Assembly (NCBI RefSeq): GCF_012584455.1
Contig: NZ_JABAEB010000009.1
Location: 1 to 64,000, forward strand
Direction: 5' to 3'
Source of the DNA: Shewanella oncorhynchi
GTDB taxonomy: Bacteria > Pseudomonadota > Gammaproteobacteria > Enterobacterales > Shewanellaceae
DNA: 64,000 nucleotides
Of this stretch, positions 1-9,749 are shown piece after piece. Below the pieces are notes generated by a model. The model searched no databases and had not been told where the DNA came from. It worked only from the letters and a program-made list of their open reading frames with translations. Every line of letters begins with the position of its first letter. Within the stretch, counting starts at the first letter, position 1. The translations under genes and the position numbers were made by a program.

Positions 1-22
1 AGTAGGTCATCGCCAAGCGCCT
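1..22 (+). rRNA. 5S ribosomal RNA, 3' end only
   Basis: The first bases read AGTAGGTCATCGCCAAGC, the conserved 3' end of gammaproteobacterial 5S rRNA; the last part pairs with the 5' strand of the molecule, which lies outside the window. Two terminator hairpins follow directly, as expected at the end of an rrn operon. The exact last base is uncertain by a few positions. Confidence 0.85.
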
Positions 23-45
23 AATTATCTCATTGAGATGTAACG

Positions 46-72
46 AAGCCAGCTGAATAAGCTGGCTTTTTT
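46..72 (+). terminator. Rho-independent terminator of the rrn operon
   Basis: Perfect 9-bp stem AAGCCAGCT / AGCTGGCTT with a 5-base loop, followed by a T run. It sits just after the 5S end. Confidence 0.9.
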
Positions 73-102
73 GCGTCTGCAATTTGTACAATCGTCATTT
101 AA

Positions 103-128
103 AGACCAATGCTATATAGCATTGGTCT
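103..128. terminator. Second hairpin after the rrn operon
   Basis: 26-bp perfect inverted repeat (AGACCAATGCTAT and its complement), followed by a loose T-rich stretch. It probably backs up the first terminator. About 190 bases with no gene follow before the next start codon. Confidence 0.6.
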
Positions 129-317
129 ATTCATTTTAGTTTTGGTTCTTCTGCTAGTTCTTTACGTTTTTTCCTTCCTTTATTTCAGACTTTTATACTC
201 TAAGTTGATTATTTACATGAAGATCTCGCTTAGTTTGATAAGTCCTTTTGCTTAGTGGTTAGTTTCCCGTTAGCATACAAAAATATTAATTTTTTTGTTA
301 ACGGCCATCTGTTGCCT

Positions 318-2768
318 ATGCTTCGTAAGCTTTCGCTCGCGGTACTGCTTCCTCTTTGTATGCTGACCCTATATTTAGTGTTGGTCATAGGCGAGTACCT
401 GTTCGAAAGTGACCAAGTTAGGGCTGAACTTGCGCAGCGACAATCGGCTTTGATAAAGCAACAGTTGTTCCGCATGCAGAATGTGGTTCAATCGGCGCAA
501 GCTTTACAGGATGTAGAGCGGATTGAACAGGAAGTTTCCTTAGCTGCGCTGGATATGGGCACTATGGTGTATATCTTGGTTGATGCTGAAAGCCGTATTC
601 GTTTTGCTAATCATACTGTGTGGCGTGATAGCAATGCTACTCAAGTCATCGATGGTTATGATGTAGACCTTCATCGCTCTGTGGTTCAAGCTTTTCTTCC
701 GCAGATCCTCGTTAATCTCGACCGTTTAACTATTCAAGCATATTATCCCGTTCTTCCCCAGTATGGTGGGGCTGTTGATTTGATTTATCTTGAAGCCGAT
801 TTAGCCCCTTTAGTGGCCGAAGCTTCTGCTAAGTTACAGCAACGTTTTATGCGGGTTTGGGGCCTTGGCGGATTATTGCTGATTGGCTTTACCTTTATTT
901 TATATTTCCTGTTGATCCGCCCATTCCAAATGTTGAGCGAGGCAGCTAAGCAGGTAGGCACTTCTTCCTTTTCGACATCGATACCTTGGAGTTCATCTGA
1001 AGTTTTATCTTTGCAAGCCAGTTTGCAGCAGGCACATGAGCGTTTAAGTCGGGCAGTTAAACAGCTGAATGACAGTGAATTGCGTTGGTTATTTGCTGTG
1101 GAAGGTTCGCGTAACGGTATTTGGGATTGGGACATCAGTACGGGGGAGGTTTTTCTTTCTGATCGCTGGAAAGAGATGATTGGTTATGCGCCTGATGAAT
1201 TGGCTGGAGTATTCCAGACATGGGAGACGCGGCTACATCCCGATGATAAGCAGATTGTGTTAGATGCTTTGCAGGAATACGTTAGCGGAAAGAGTAAAGA
1301 ATTTGAAAGTGTTCACCGCTTACGGCATAGAGATGGCCATTATGTGTGGGTGTTAGACCGCGGTATGTTAGTTGATTGGGATCCCCAAGGGCGCCCGACT
1401 CGCATGATAGGCATTCATATGGATGTGTCAGAAAGCGCGAAGAACCATGCTGCAATTACTGAGCTTGTGGATCAATCTGTTGTCGGTCGCAAGATGTTGC
1501 CCGATGTCTTTATGGTGCGTTTATCGCAATTTTTAACCCAAGGTAATAGTTCGGGGCAATGGGGAGCATTGCTGCTCGTTGAGGTGGATCGCTTAGGATT
1601 GGTCGCCACTTTAAATTCCCATGAATTAGAGCGCTTGTTAACGCAAATCGCGGCCCGTTTATCGAGTTATTTCACTGAAAATATAACGGTCGGTCGATTA
1701 GAGTCTGGTAATTTCATTTTGCTTGCTAAAGATTTAGCGGCAGATGCGTCAGCCGCTGCTCGTCGTGCTTTAGCCCTTGCGAGTGAGTTAAGGCAAGTGA
1801 TTGCTCGACCATTCCATTACGGTCATCATCACTTTGAGCTGAGCGCGTGTGTGGGGATCTGTTTACTCGATAGTATAGAAACCTTAGATCCCGCTTTAGT
1901 GATGCGTCGTGCCGAGTTGGCAACGTTAAGCGCTAAGCAAGCAGGTCAAGCTGGGTGTGCTTTTTACCATGCTGAAATGGACTTTCGCCAGAGCCGTGAT
2001 GAACAGTTACAGCAGGAATTACAGACGGCATTACAGCAAGATAGCATGACGTTAATGTTCCAACCTGTGATGAATGCGCACAGTGAACTTGTCTCGGCTG
2101 AAGTGCTCACGCGTTGGTATCGTGCTGATGGAGAGTTTATTCCGCCAGCTGAATTTGTGGCGTTAGCAGAACAAGGGGGAATTATTGCTGAGCTTGATCT
2201 TTGGGTGGCTAAGCGGGTGTGTCTGTTTATTCAGAAATCGCGGGCTCAAGGAAGGAGTTTGCCTCCTTTGACTCTCAATATCAGTGCATTCTCATTTGGT
2301 CAGGCTGATTTTGTTGATGCATTCGTTGGGTTGGTAAAGGAGCATGGTATTGTGGCTAATCAACTGGGTATTGAGCTCAATGAGGCCGCATTTTTAATGC
2401 AACCACAGTTTGTGGATGAGCGTGTCTCTAAGTTAGTTGAAGTAGGTGTAGGTATCATCCTCGATCATTTCGGTTCAGGCTTGAGTGCCTTGAGCTGCTT
2501 AGCTAATCAGCCATTAGTTGCGGTTAAATTGGATATGAGTTGTATTGATTCATTAACCACAATGCCAACAAAAGTGAATGTACTTATTACCTCTGCGCGG
2601 CAATTCAATTTGAGCGTTGTCGCCAAAGGTGTCGAATCATCCCAACAATATCAAGCTTTTGTTGAACTTGGCTGTGATGGCTATCAAGGCTATTTATTCA
2701 GTCGAGCCTTAAACCAAGCGGACTTTATCCAGCTTGTTTGTCCTCGTCCTTTATTGCGTAGCGTTTAA
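318..2768 (+). CDS. Membrane PAS / degenerate GGDEF / degenerate EAL protein
   Basis: 816 residues from the ATG at 318. The frame is open back to a GTG at 255, but the ATG is directly followed by a membrane segment, so it is preferred. Order: TM1 (about 4-24), a periplasmic sensor region, TM2 (about 180-200), a HAMP-like linker, a PAS_3 domain (about 255-370), a GGDEF-fold domain and an EAL domain from about 570. In the GGDEF domain the signature loop reads RLESGNF, so diguanylate cyclase activity is unlikely. In the EAL domain the first motif is EVLTR, but the metal-binding DDFGTG motif reads DHFGSG and the catalytic glutamate motif AEGVE reads AKGVE. Inference: a c-di-GMP effector or scaffold rather than an enzyme. 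Its 3' end overlaps pldB, on the other strand, by 44 bp. Confidence 0.85.
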   Translation: MLRKLSLAVLLPLCMLTLYLVLVIGEYLFESDQVRAELAQRQSALIKQQLFRMQNVVQSAQALQDVERIEQEVSLAALDMGTMVYILVDAESRIRFANHTVWRDSNATQVIDGYDVDLHRSVVQAFLPQILVNLDRLTIQAYYPVLPQYGGAVDLIYLEADLAPLVAEASAKLQQRFMRVWGLGGLLLIGFTFILYFLLIRPFQMLSEAAKQVGTSSFSTSIPWSSSEVLSLQASLQQAHERLSRAVKQLNDSELRWLFAVEGSRNGIWDWDISTGEVFLSDRWKEMIGYAPDELAGVFQTWETRLHPDDKQIVLDALQEYVSGKSKEFESVHRLRHRDGHYVWVLDRGMLVDWDPQGRPTRMIGIHMDVSESAKNHAAITELVDQSVVGRKMLPDVFMVRLSQFLTQGNSSGQWGALLLVEVDRLGLVATLNSHELERLLTQIAARLSSYFTENITVGRLESGNFILLAKDLAADASAAARRALALASELRQVIARPFHYGHHHFELSACVGICLLDSIETLDPALVMRRAELATLSAKQAGQAGCAFYHAEMDFRQSRDEQLQQELQTALQQDSMTLMFQPVMNAHSELVSAEVLTRWYRADGEFIPPAEFVALAEQGGIIAELDLWVAKRVCLFIQKSRAQGRSLPPLTLNISAFSFGQADFVDAFVGLVKEHGIVANQLGIELNEAAFLMQPQFVDERVSKLVEVGVGIILDHFGSGLSALSCLANQPLVAVKLDMSCIDSLTTMPTKVNVLITSARQFNLSVVAKGVESSQQYQAFVELGCDGYQGYLFSRALNQADFIQLVCPRPLLRSV

Positions 2769-3708
2769 AGAAGTCGAGAGCATAGTTTAAGGCTTGGTTT
2801 CGGCAGGCGTCTTTTTCCATAAAAATCTCATGGGCAGCCCCAGCGATTACTTTCAATTGGCAATGGGTACTCACGGCGAGATTCTGGGCCGCATTATCAA
2901 CAATCTTATCTTCACTCGCTTGCAGTATCAGTATCGGAGTGCGAATTTGTGCCGTTGCCAGTACGCAAGTATCTGCCGCATCTAAAGATTCAGTCAACCA
3001 ACGGTTAGTGGGTGAACCGAGTTGTAACTTAGGGGCAGCATCATACAATTCTCGGTAGGCTTGGTATCGGGTCTGGCTGTGAGTTAGCTCATTCCCTTTG
3101 AATGGAACAGGTTTATAGTTTTGTCCTGCAAGTACATAATTAGGCTCGCCGCCATTGAGTGTGGTATCGAGTTTACTGGCTAACCAGCGTACGAACGCTT
3201 TTGGCATAGGTAATTTAATGCCATACATGGGTGCGGAAAATGCCGCGGCGGTAAAAATATCGGGATGCTGTTTGAGATACAAAGTGCCAATCGCGCCCCC
3301 CATTGAATGGCCAAGTAGCATGAGTTGTTTGTCGTTTTGTGGTAACACTATCTTCTGCATAAATAGAGCAAAGTCATCAATATAATCATTGAATCTTCGC
3401 ACATGGCCCATGTGTGGATTGATTGTCATACGATCCGATAGCCCTTGGCCACGGTGATCTATGGCATAAACAGAGTAACCTTGTTGGTATAAGTCGAAGA
3501 CCAATTCTTGATACTTTAAATAGGACTCGACTCGGCCACTGCTGAGAACGATTGCGGTATGCGCTTGGGGATGTTTGACCATCATATAGGCCAGCGTGAC
3601 GCCGTCGGCAGAGGCTAGCGTGTCTTGAACAACGCTTTGCCAGAAGGCTTGCTGCTCTGAGGTATTTAAATCGTGTTCAGTCGAAAATGTCGCTTTGGCT
3701 TGGCTCAT
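2725..3708 (-). CDS. pldB: Lysophospholipase L2-like alpha/beta hydrolase
   Basis: 327 residues. The track frame opens at a TTG (3720); the ATG at 3708 is preferred. It resembles E. coli PldB along its length: GRVESYLKY, IDHRGQG, GHVRRFNDY and the nucleophile elbow GHSMGG (Ser about 131), then EDKIVDN and AHEIFMEKDA carrying the acid and histidine of the triad. The family hydrolyses lysophospholipids at the inner membrane. No signal peptide is seen. It is convergent with the PAS/EAL gene, and the last 44 bp of the two genes overlap tail to tail, so no terminator separates them. The specific substrate is inferred from the family only. Confidence 0.88.
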   Translation of the reverse strand: MSQAKATFSTEHDLNTSEQQAFWQSVVQDTLASADGVTLAYMMVKHPQAHTAIVLSSGRVESYLKYQELVFDLYQQGYSVYAIDHRGQGLSDRMTINPHMGHVRRFNDYIDDFALFMQKIVLPQNDKQLMLLGHSMGGAIGTLYLKQHPDIFTAAAFSAPMYGIKLPMPKAFVRWLASKLDTTLNGGEPNYVLAGQNYKPVPFKGNELTHSQTRYQAYRELYDAAPKLQLGSPTNRWLTESLDAADTCVLATAQIRTPILILQASEDKIVDNAAQNLAVSTHCQLKVIAGAAHEIFMEKDACRNQALNYALDFFKRYAIKDEDKQAG

Positions 3709-3762
3709 ACTCAGTCGCAAATCATTTGGCTTGAATGGTTTGTTAGAGTGTAACAGACAACC

Positions 3763-3790
3763 ATGGGAGTCTGAAAATACCGACTCCCAT
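3763..3790. terminator. Hairpin downstream of the DUF885 gene
   Basis: 9-bp arms ATGGGAGTC / GACTCCCAT with a 10-base loop, 14 bases after the DUF885 stop. There is no T run, so it may be a stabilising or attenuating hairpin rather than an intrinsic terminator. Confidence 0.4.
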
Positions 3791-3803
3791 GAATTTCATT
3801 AAC

Positions 3804-5615
3804 TTAGCGTGTCGCCTTTTTCGCTTCAATAAAATCATTGATTTGCTGTTCGAGGATTGACATAGGCACTGAGCCATTTTCGAGCACAGCATCGTGGAAG
3901 GCACGAATATCAAATTTGTCGCCGAGTTCCTGTTCTGCCTTGGCACGTAATCGTTTGATTGTTAACTCACCAATTTTGTAGGACAAGGCTTGTCCTGGCC
4001 ACGAAATATAGCGGTCAATTTCGGTAGTGACATTGTGCAGTGATAGTGCGGTATTGCTGGCCATAAAGTCGATGGCTTGTTGACGACTCCATCCTTGGGC
4101 GTGCATGCCAGTATCTACGACTAAACGCGCCGCGCGCCACATTTCATAGGTTAAGCGACCAAAGTTACTGTATGGATCTTGGTAGAAACCCGCTTCTAAA
4201 CCTAAATATTCGCAATATAGCCCCCATCCTTCACCAAAGGCAGAGATATAGCCATAACGACGGAAATCTGGGAGTGAGGTTAGCTCAGAGTTGAGTGAAA
4301 TTTGCAGATGATGACCGGGTACGGCTTCGTGCAAGGTTAAGGCTTCTAGCTCGTAGAGTGGGCGCTTATCCAATGCATAAGTGTTGACCCAGTAGTAACC
4401 GGGTTCATCATCGCTGTTCGATCCTGAATATCGCCCAGTGGTGTATTTCGGTGCAATTTCGGCGGGCACTGGTGCTATACCATAGGGTTGGCGTGGGAGT
4501 TTGCCGAAGTACTTAGGCAGCATGGCATCGGCTTTTTTGGCAATAAATGCCGCTTCTTTGAGTAACTGATCGGCACTGGTGGTGTAGAACTGAGGATCGG
4601 TCCGCAGGAAATATAAGAAGTCGGCAAAGCTGCCTTTAAAACTTACTGACGCGATGATTTGTTCCATTTCTTGGCGGATACGCTTAACTTCCTTTAAGCC
4701 CAGTTCATGCACTTCTGCTGATGTCATATTCAAGGTCGTATAGTAACGTACCCGATTCTCATAAAATTCAGCACCGTTAGGTAAGCTACTGGCCGCGATA
4801 TTTTCCCGTGCATTGGGAATGTACTCTTTAGTCATAAAATCATAGAAGTTTTGGTACAGAGGTAGAACTTTTTGCTCAACTAAAGCTCGGCCTTCTTGGG
4901 TCAGCTGAGTTTTTTGTGCCTCAGTGAAATAGTTGGGATATTGAGTAAAAGGTTTGAAATAACTGCTCTTTTCAACAGGGACGATATAAGCACTGATACT
5001 GTCTTCAAAGCCATTGAGTGTCACTTTTGGCGGCGTTATTCCCTCGGCTAATCCTTGTTTTAGCCAGTGGGTTTGCTGGGCGAAATAGGTCGGGAGTGCA
5101 TTGAGTTTGGCAATATAGTTGCGGTAATCCTCAAGGGTGTTGAATCTTCCCTGTGCGATTGACGTGATATAAGCGTGGAAGCCGCTTTCCGCCGTAATGG
5201 GCAGGTAATAATCCTTGAAACGATATAGGTCGACATCGTTTTGGATCTGATCTTCCAGTATTTGAGCGTTAATCTTATCTTCTTTACTCAAGCTGCCGCG
5301 GTCGAGTGCTTTGAGCTGCGCTAGTACTGCGATTTGACCTTGATTAAGCTTAGCGAGCGCGGCTGGCGAGAGATCCGCTAATTTTCCTGCGGCACTGGCA
5401 TCGCCCATGCTGTAAGCCATTTCAGGACTCGCACTGAGCTGTAATTGCCAGCTTTGGTCGATAATCGCTTGCAGCGCTGGGGCGATTGGCTCAACTTGCG
5501 ACTGTGCTGCTGATATTGTCTGTGATGATGGGGTTTGAATATTTTTTGTGGTTTGAGCGGCACTACAGGCGCCTAATGCGCATATCAATAAACTGGGGGT
5601 TAAGAGTTTATGCAT
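3804..5615 (-). CDS. DUF885 family lipoprotein, probable zinc peptidase
   Basis: 603 residues. The N terminus is a lipoprotein signal with lipobox LGAC (Cys16), so the protein is probably anchored in the periplasmic face of an envelope membrane. A Q/S-rich linker follows. The DUF885 hallmark HEAVPGHH lies near residues 428-435 and gives the HExxxxH-type metal centre; the C-terminal region carries the family motifs FGEGWGLY and QALSYKIG. Shewanella and related genera carry several such proteins, which are predicted but mostly unproven dipeptidases or aminopeptidases. It is a single gene flanked by a hairpin downstream and by add, divergently, upstream. The substrate cannot be told. Confidence 0.88.
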   Translation of the reverse strand: MHKLLTPSLLICALGACSAAQTTKNIQTPSSQTISAAQSQVEPIAPALQAIIDQSWQLQLSASPEMAYSMGDASAAGKLADLSPAALAKLNQGQIAVLAQLKALDRGSLSKEDKINAQILEDQIQNDVDLYRFKDYYLPITAESGFHAYITSIAQGRFNTLEDYRNYIAKLNALPTYFAQQTHWLKQGLAEGITPPKVTLNGFEDSISAYIVPVEKSSYFKPFTQYPNYFTEAQKTQLTQEGRALVEQKVLPLYQNFYDFMTKEYIPNARENIAASSLPNGAEFYENRVRYYTTLNMTSAEVHELGLKEVKRIRQEMEQIIASVSFKGSFADFLYFLRTDPQFYTTSADQLLKEAAFIAKKADAMLPKYFGKLPRQPYGIAPVPAEIAPKYTTGRYSGSNSDDEPGYYWVNTYALDKRPLYELEALTLHEAVPGHHLQISLNSELTSLPDFRRYGYISAFGEGWGLYCEYLGLEAGFYQDPYSNFGRLTYEMWRAARLVVDTGMHAQGWSRQQAIDFMASNTALSLHNVTTEIDRYISWPGQALSYKIGELTIKRLRAKAEQELGDKFDIRAFHDAVLENGSVPMSILEQQINDFIEAKKATR

Positions 5616-5816
5616 GTTAGATCTCTGATATTTTCGTTGTTATTGAAGTCATTATGCCTGATGAATGCGGCCGTTCCTTGTATGGATATTAAGCAGAATT
5701 GTGACTGAATGTGAATTTAAATGCGTTTAGCGCATAAATGCCCCCGAAAATGCGTGTTAAACTTAGTGTCCGCCCGCGACCAAATAACAAAAGCATTGGC
5801 TGGGTAGTTCAAATAG

Positions 5817-6821
<1,005 letters not shown>

Positions 6822-6857
6822 GTTGATTTTGAGTCATTAATAAAAATAGCTATAAAT

Positions 6858-6887
6858 AAAAAATCCGACTCTAGAGTCGGATTTTTT
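6858..6887. terminator. Bidirectional terminator between add and hemN
   Basis: 30-bp perfect palindrome: A6 then TCCGACTCT, followed by the complement and T6. It works as an intrinsic terminator for both convergent genes. Confidence 0.95.
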
Positions 6888-6918
6888 GTGAGCGTTTGCG
6901 AGTGCAGCAATAAGCGTT

Positions 6919-8295
6919 TTAGATCACGCGAGAGAACTGTTGCTGACGCGCTTTTTGACGATAGTAAAGATCGAAGCACATACAGATATTGCGGATCAAT
7001 AAACGGCCAGTAGGGCTGATAGTGATCTGTCTGTCGACGATTTCAACTAACTTATCATCGATAAATGTCTGCATTAACTTAAGATCTTCAGCGAAATAGG
7101 TTTCGAAGTTAATCCCCAGTTTCTCATCAATTTTCGCCATATCCAGTTCGAAGTGGCAAATCAGCTGTTTAATCACGACGCGGCGGATTTCATCGTCACG
7201 GTTTAGGCTGCAACCTTTCCACAAAGCATGGCCTTCCTTATCTATGGCCTCATAGTAAGGGCGGATATCTTTCTGGTTTTGCGCATAGCAATCGCCAATC
7301 TGACTGATGGACGATACGCCAAGACCTAACAAATCGCATTCTTCTTGGGTGGTATAACCTTGGAAGTTGCGGTGCAGTCTGCCTTCGCGCTGCAACTTGG
7401 CTAACTCGTCATCGGGTTTAGCAAAGTGGTCCATGCCGATATATTGGTAACCAGCGCCAGTTAAGGTCTCGATAGTTTGGTGCAGCATTTCGAGTTTTTG
7501 TTTTGGCGAAGGTAAATGCTCGTCTTTGATCTTACGTTGAGCGGCAAAGCGCGCAGGTAAGTGAGCATAGTTAAATACCGACAGACGGTCAGGCGATAAA
7601 TCTAAAACGCGCTGCATAGTGTCGGCAAAAGTTTCTGGCGTTTGGTGTGGCAAACCATAGATTAAATCTATGTTGGTCGACACAAAACCCATGGCTTTCG
7701 CTTTGGCCATTAAGTCGAAGATAAATTGCTCATCTTGTTCGCGATTAACGGCAATTTGCACTTCTTTATTGAAATCTTGTACACCGATGGAGATCCGGTT
7801 AAAGCCCGCTTCTTTCAACGTGTCGAGCATTGACAGTTCTATCTCGCGAGGATCGACTTCAATTGAGTACTCGCCTTCTTCCGCAAAGTTAAAGTTAGCT
7901 TTAATCAATGACGTAAGTTTAAGAATCTGCTCTGGATTTAAGAACGTGGGTGTACCGCCGCCCCAATGCATTTGGGTCACACTGTAATGTTTGAACAGGG
8001 GCGCACGTTTAATAATTTCTTGGCTTAAATATTCAATGTACTGATCGGCTTTGTGTTGGTGGCGGGTGATGACTTTATTACAGCCGCAGTAATAACAAAG
8101 CTTGGCGCAGAACGGGATATGAATATACAGCGACAGTTTATCGCTTTTGCTATTTTCAATGGCCGTCAGCAGGTTTTGTTCGGTGAATGTGTCATCGAAC
8201 TCTAATGCCGTTGGGTAAGAGGTATAACGGGGACCGCTGTAGTTATATTTTTCGATCATCGACTGATCCCAGCTAATCTGAGTGGGCTGCTTCAA
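6919..8295 (-). CDS. hemN: Oxygen-independent coproporphyrinogen III oxidase
   Basis: 458 residues from a TTG start at 8295, preceded by GGAGG seven bases upstream; no ATG fits the family N terminus. A radical-SAM enzyme that decarboxylates coproporphyrinogen III to protoporphyrinogen IX in haem synthesis without oxygen. The cluster motif CxxxCxxC is at Cys63, 67 and 70, with the HemN-specific extra Cys72. It aligns with E. coli HemN to the last residues (QQFSRVI). Haem demand fits the cytochrome-rich biology of Shewanella. The rare TTG start probably limits translation. A possible FNR/EtrA half-site lies upstream. Confidence 0.96.
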   Translation of the reverse strand: MKQPTQISWDQSMIEKYNYSGPRYTSYPTALEFDDTFTEQNLLTAIENSKSDKLSLYIHIPFCAKLCYYCGCNKVITRHQHKADQYIEYLSQEIIKRAPLFKHYSVTQMHWGGGTPTFLNPEQILKLTSLIKANFNFAEEGEYSIEVDPREIELSMLDTLKEAGFNRISIGVQDFNKEVQIAVNREQDEQFIFDLMAKAKAMGFVSTNIDLIYGLPHQTPETFADTMQRVLDLSPDRLSVFNYAHLPARFAAQRKIKDEHLPSPKQKLEMLHQTIETLTGAGYQYIGMDHFAKPDDELAKLQREGRLHRNFQGYTTQEECDLLGLGVSSISQIGDCYAQNQKDIRPYYEAIDKEGHALWKGCSLNRDDEIRRVVIKQLICHFELDMAKIDEKLGINFETYFAEDLKLMQTFIDDKLVEIVDRQITISPTGRLLIRNICMCFDLYYRQKARQQQFSRVI

Positions 8296-8358
8296 GGCGT
8301 GTCCTCCGTGGGTAAATTAGCAACAAGCGAAGTATGCAAGGTTCTTAAGTAAATAACC

Positions 8359-8372
8359 TTGATCTAGGTTGT
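8359..8372. promoter_or_regulatory. Degenerate FNR/EtrA-like site upstream of hemN
   Basis: TTGATCTAGGTTGT matches one half (TTGAT) of the TTGAT-N4-ATCAA consensus; the other half does not fit. It lies about 65-75 bases before the hemN start. Anaerobic control of hemN by FNR-type regulators is known elsewhere; here it is a weak inference. Confidence 0.3.
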
Positions 8373-8507
8373 AAAAATGACGTCTGTCTTTTTAGAAGTT
8401 ACGCAATATCTATCAAAAAAGTACGCTTGTCTGTCGATATTTGGCGGTTTTGTGCGCAGGCTCACGGGAGTAAGGAGGGTAAGATTAGTACGGGTTTTAT
8501 CGAGATG

Positions 8508-8541
8508 ACCTCAAAACCACAATAATAAGTGGTCTTGAGGT
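8508..8541 (-). terminator. Hairpin after the DUF2489 gene
   Basis: 13-bp arms ACCTCAAGACCAC / GTGGTTTTGAGGT (minus strand, one G-U pair) with an 8-base loop, 17 bases downstream of the DUF2489 stop codon. There is no T run. Confidence 0.5.
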
Positions 8542-8557
8542 ATAACAATGAGCGGGT

Positions 8558-9025
8558 TTAATGCATCGCTTTGGCTTGGTAATCCGCCAGCTTTTTCGCA
8601 TCATCACTAATACCTTGCTCTAATGCGGCTTCGGACTTCATTCTGATCAAGTCTAACTTCATCCTTTCTTGCTTAGGCAAGGCTTGGCGAGCATCCATGA
8701 TGGGATGATCTTTAATTAGCTCAAAGTGTTTGAATAATGAAGGGTAATCAGGAGCCACGCGCTCACTTAATGACAGGATTTCAAATAATCGCCCAATCCT
8801 GACCACGCCTTCAGAGATCTCACAGCGGTCTTCAATCATAGCGGTGGCGATATAGCGGATATCATCTAAAACTTGGGCACGTTTTGCGTTCGCAGTCACT
8901 TCGCGCTCGGCTTGTTCAGTCTGCTGACGCTTTTTTTGCTGCTTGAGTTTTAGGATTAAGAAGGTGGCGTAGCTACTTAGCGCTACTATGATGATAAAAC
9001 CGAGAATAATGATAGCCGTAGACAC
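8558..9025 (-). CDS. DUF2489 family small membrane protein
   Basis: 155 residues from a GTG start with AAGGAG five bases upstream. An N-terminal membrane anchor (about 4-25) is followed by a charged, Gln/Lys-rich stretch likely to form a coiled coil, then a soluble helical DUF2489 domain ending in DYQAKAMH. The function is unknown. The gene lies between yihI and hemN, a position it keeps in related genera, and is probably co-transcribed with yihI from upstream. Confidence 0.85.
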   Translation of the reverse strand: MSTAIIILGFIIIVALSSYATFLILKLKQQKKRQQTEQAEREVTANAKRAQVLDDIRYIATAMIEDRCEISEGVVRIGRLFEILSLSERVAPDYPSLFKHFELIKDHPIMDARQALPKQERMKLDLIRMKSEAALEQGISDDAKKLADYQAKAMH

Positions 9026-9098
9026 AGAGACTCCTTATATGAATGGCATAAGGAGCCACAGCTAAAAACTGAGTTCCCTATGCCTTAGCACTGAGAGG

Positions 9099-9659
9099 TT
9101 AGAACTTGTCTTGATAATCTTTTAGTAAGTCAGCGCCTGATTCGAATTTGTCGAACAACTCATCGTCAGATAAAGACTTAGCAGGTGATGAAGGTGTGTC
9201 ATCATCCATATCGTCGGTAATGCCCAGTTTAATCATCAGAGCTTCAATTTTATTTAGCTGTTGATCTAACCACTTTTGGTCAACCTCGTTGAGGTCGCGG
9301 CCTTCTTCAAGCATATCTAACAGCTGATTTAGTCTTGGATCTTCTTCCAATTTCAGCAGTTTTTGCTCGTCAGTCAGCTTAGCTTGTTTCACTTTTGGCT
9401 GAGCGGCTTTATCTGTTACCACTGCCGCAGGAATTGCTAAAGCCACAGGCTTTTTACTGCCATGACGCGGGTCTTTTTTCTTAGCGGCCTGCTGTTGCGG
9501 CGCTTGCGCTAAAATTAAGCTTTCGTTATGACGACTACCTGATTTATTGCCAGAATCTTTACGTTTGCCAGTCGCTACAGCGCGATCTTGCTTCTTCACT
9601 CTTGGCTGTAACTTAGGGCTGTTCTCGCCGCCCTTGCGTGTTTTCTTGCTACGAGACAT
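9099..9659 (-). CDS. yihI: Der GTPase-activating protein YihI
   Basis: 186 residues. The N-terminal third is highly basic and disordered (SRSKKTRKGG...), the middle is Ala/Lys/Gln-rich, and the C-terminal half carries the conserved LEEDPRLNQLLDMLEEG and LNEVDQKWLDQQL segments of YihI. In E. coli YihI stimulates the GTPase Der and so restrains 50S ribosome assembly. The position between the csr RNA and hemN matches E. coli. A GAGAAG ribosome site precedes the ATG. Confidence 0.93.
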   Translation of the reverse strand: MSRSKKTRKGGENSPKLQPRVKKQDRAVATGKRKDSGNKSGSRHNESLILAQAPQQQAAKKKDPRHGSKKPVALAIPAAVVTDKAAQPKVKQAKLTDEQKLLKLEEDPRLNQLLDMLEEGRDLNEVDQKWLDQQLNKIEALMIKLGITDDMDDDTPSSPAKSLSDDELFDKFESGADLLKDYQDKF

Positions 9660-9749
9660 GGTCTTCTCAATTATTTACAACGTATGGCCTTGCAGACTAA
9701 GGGTGAGCTTGTCTACAAGGTGCGAAATTAGGCCGAGTGTTATACCAGA

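Noticed and set aside
73..254. tRNA gene after the 5S rRNA
   Set aside because: No cloverleaf or CCA-end pattern; only the second hairpin is present.
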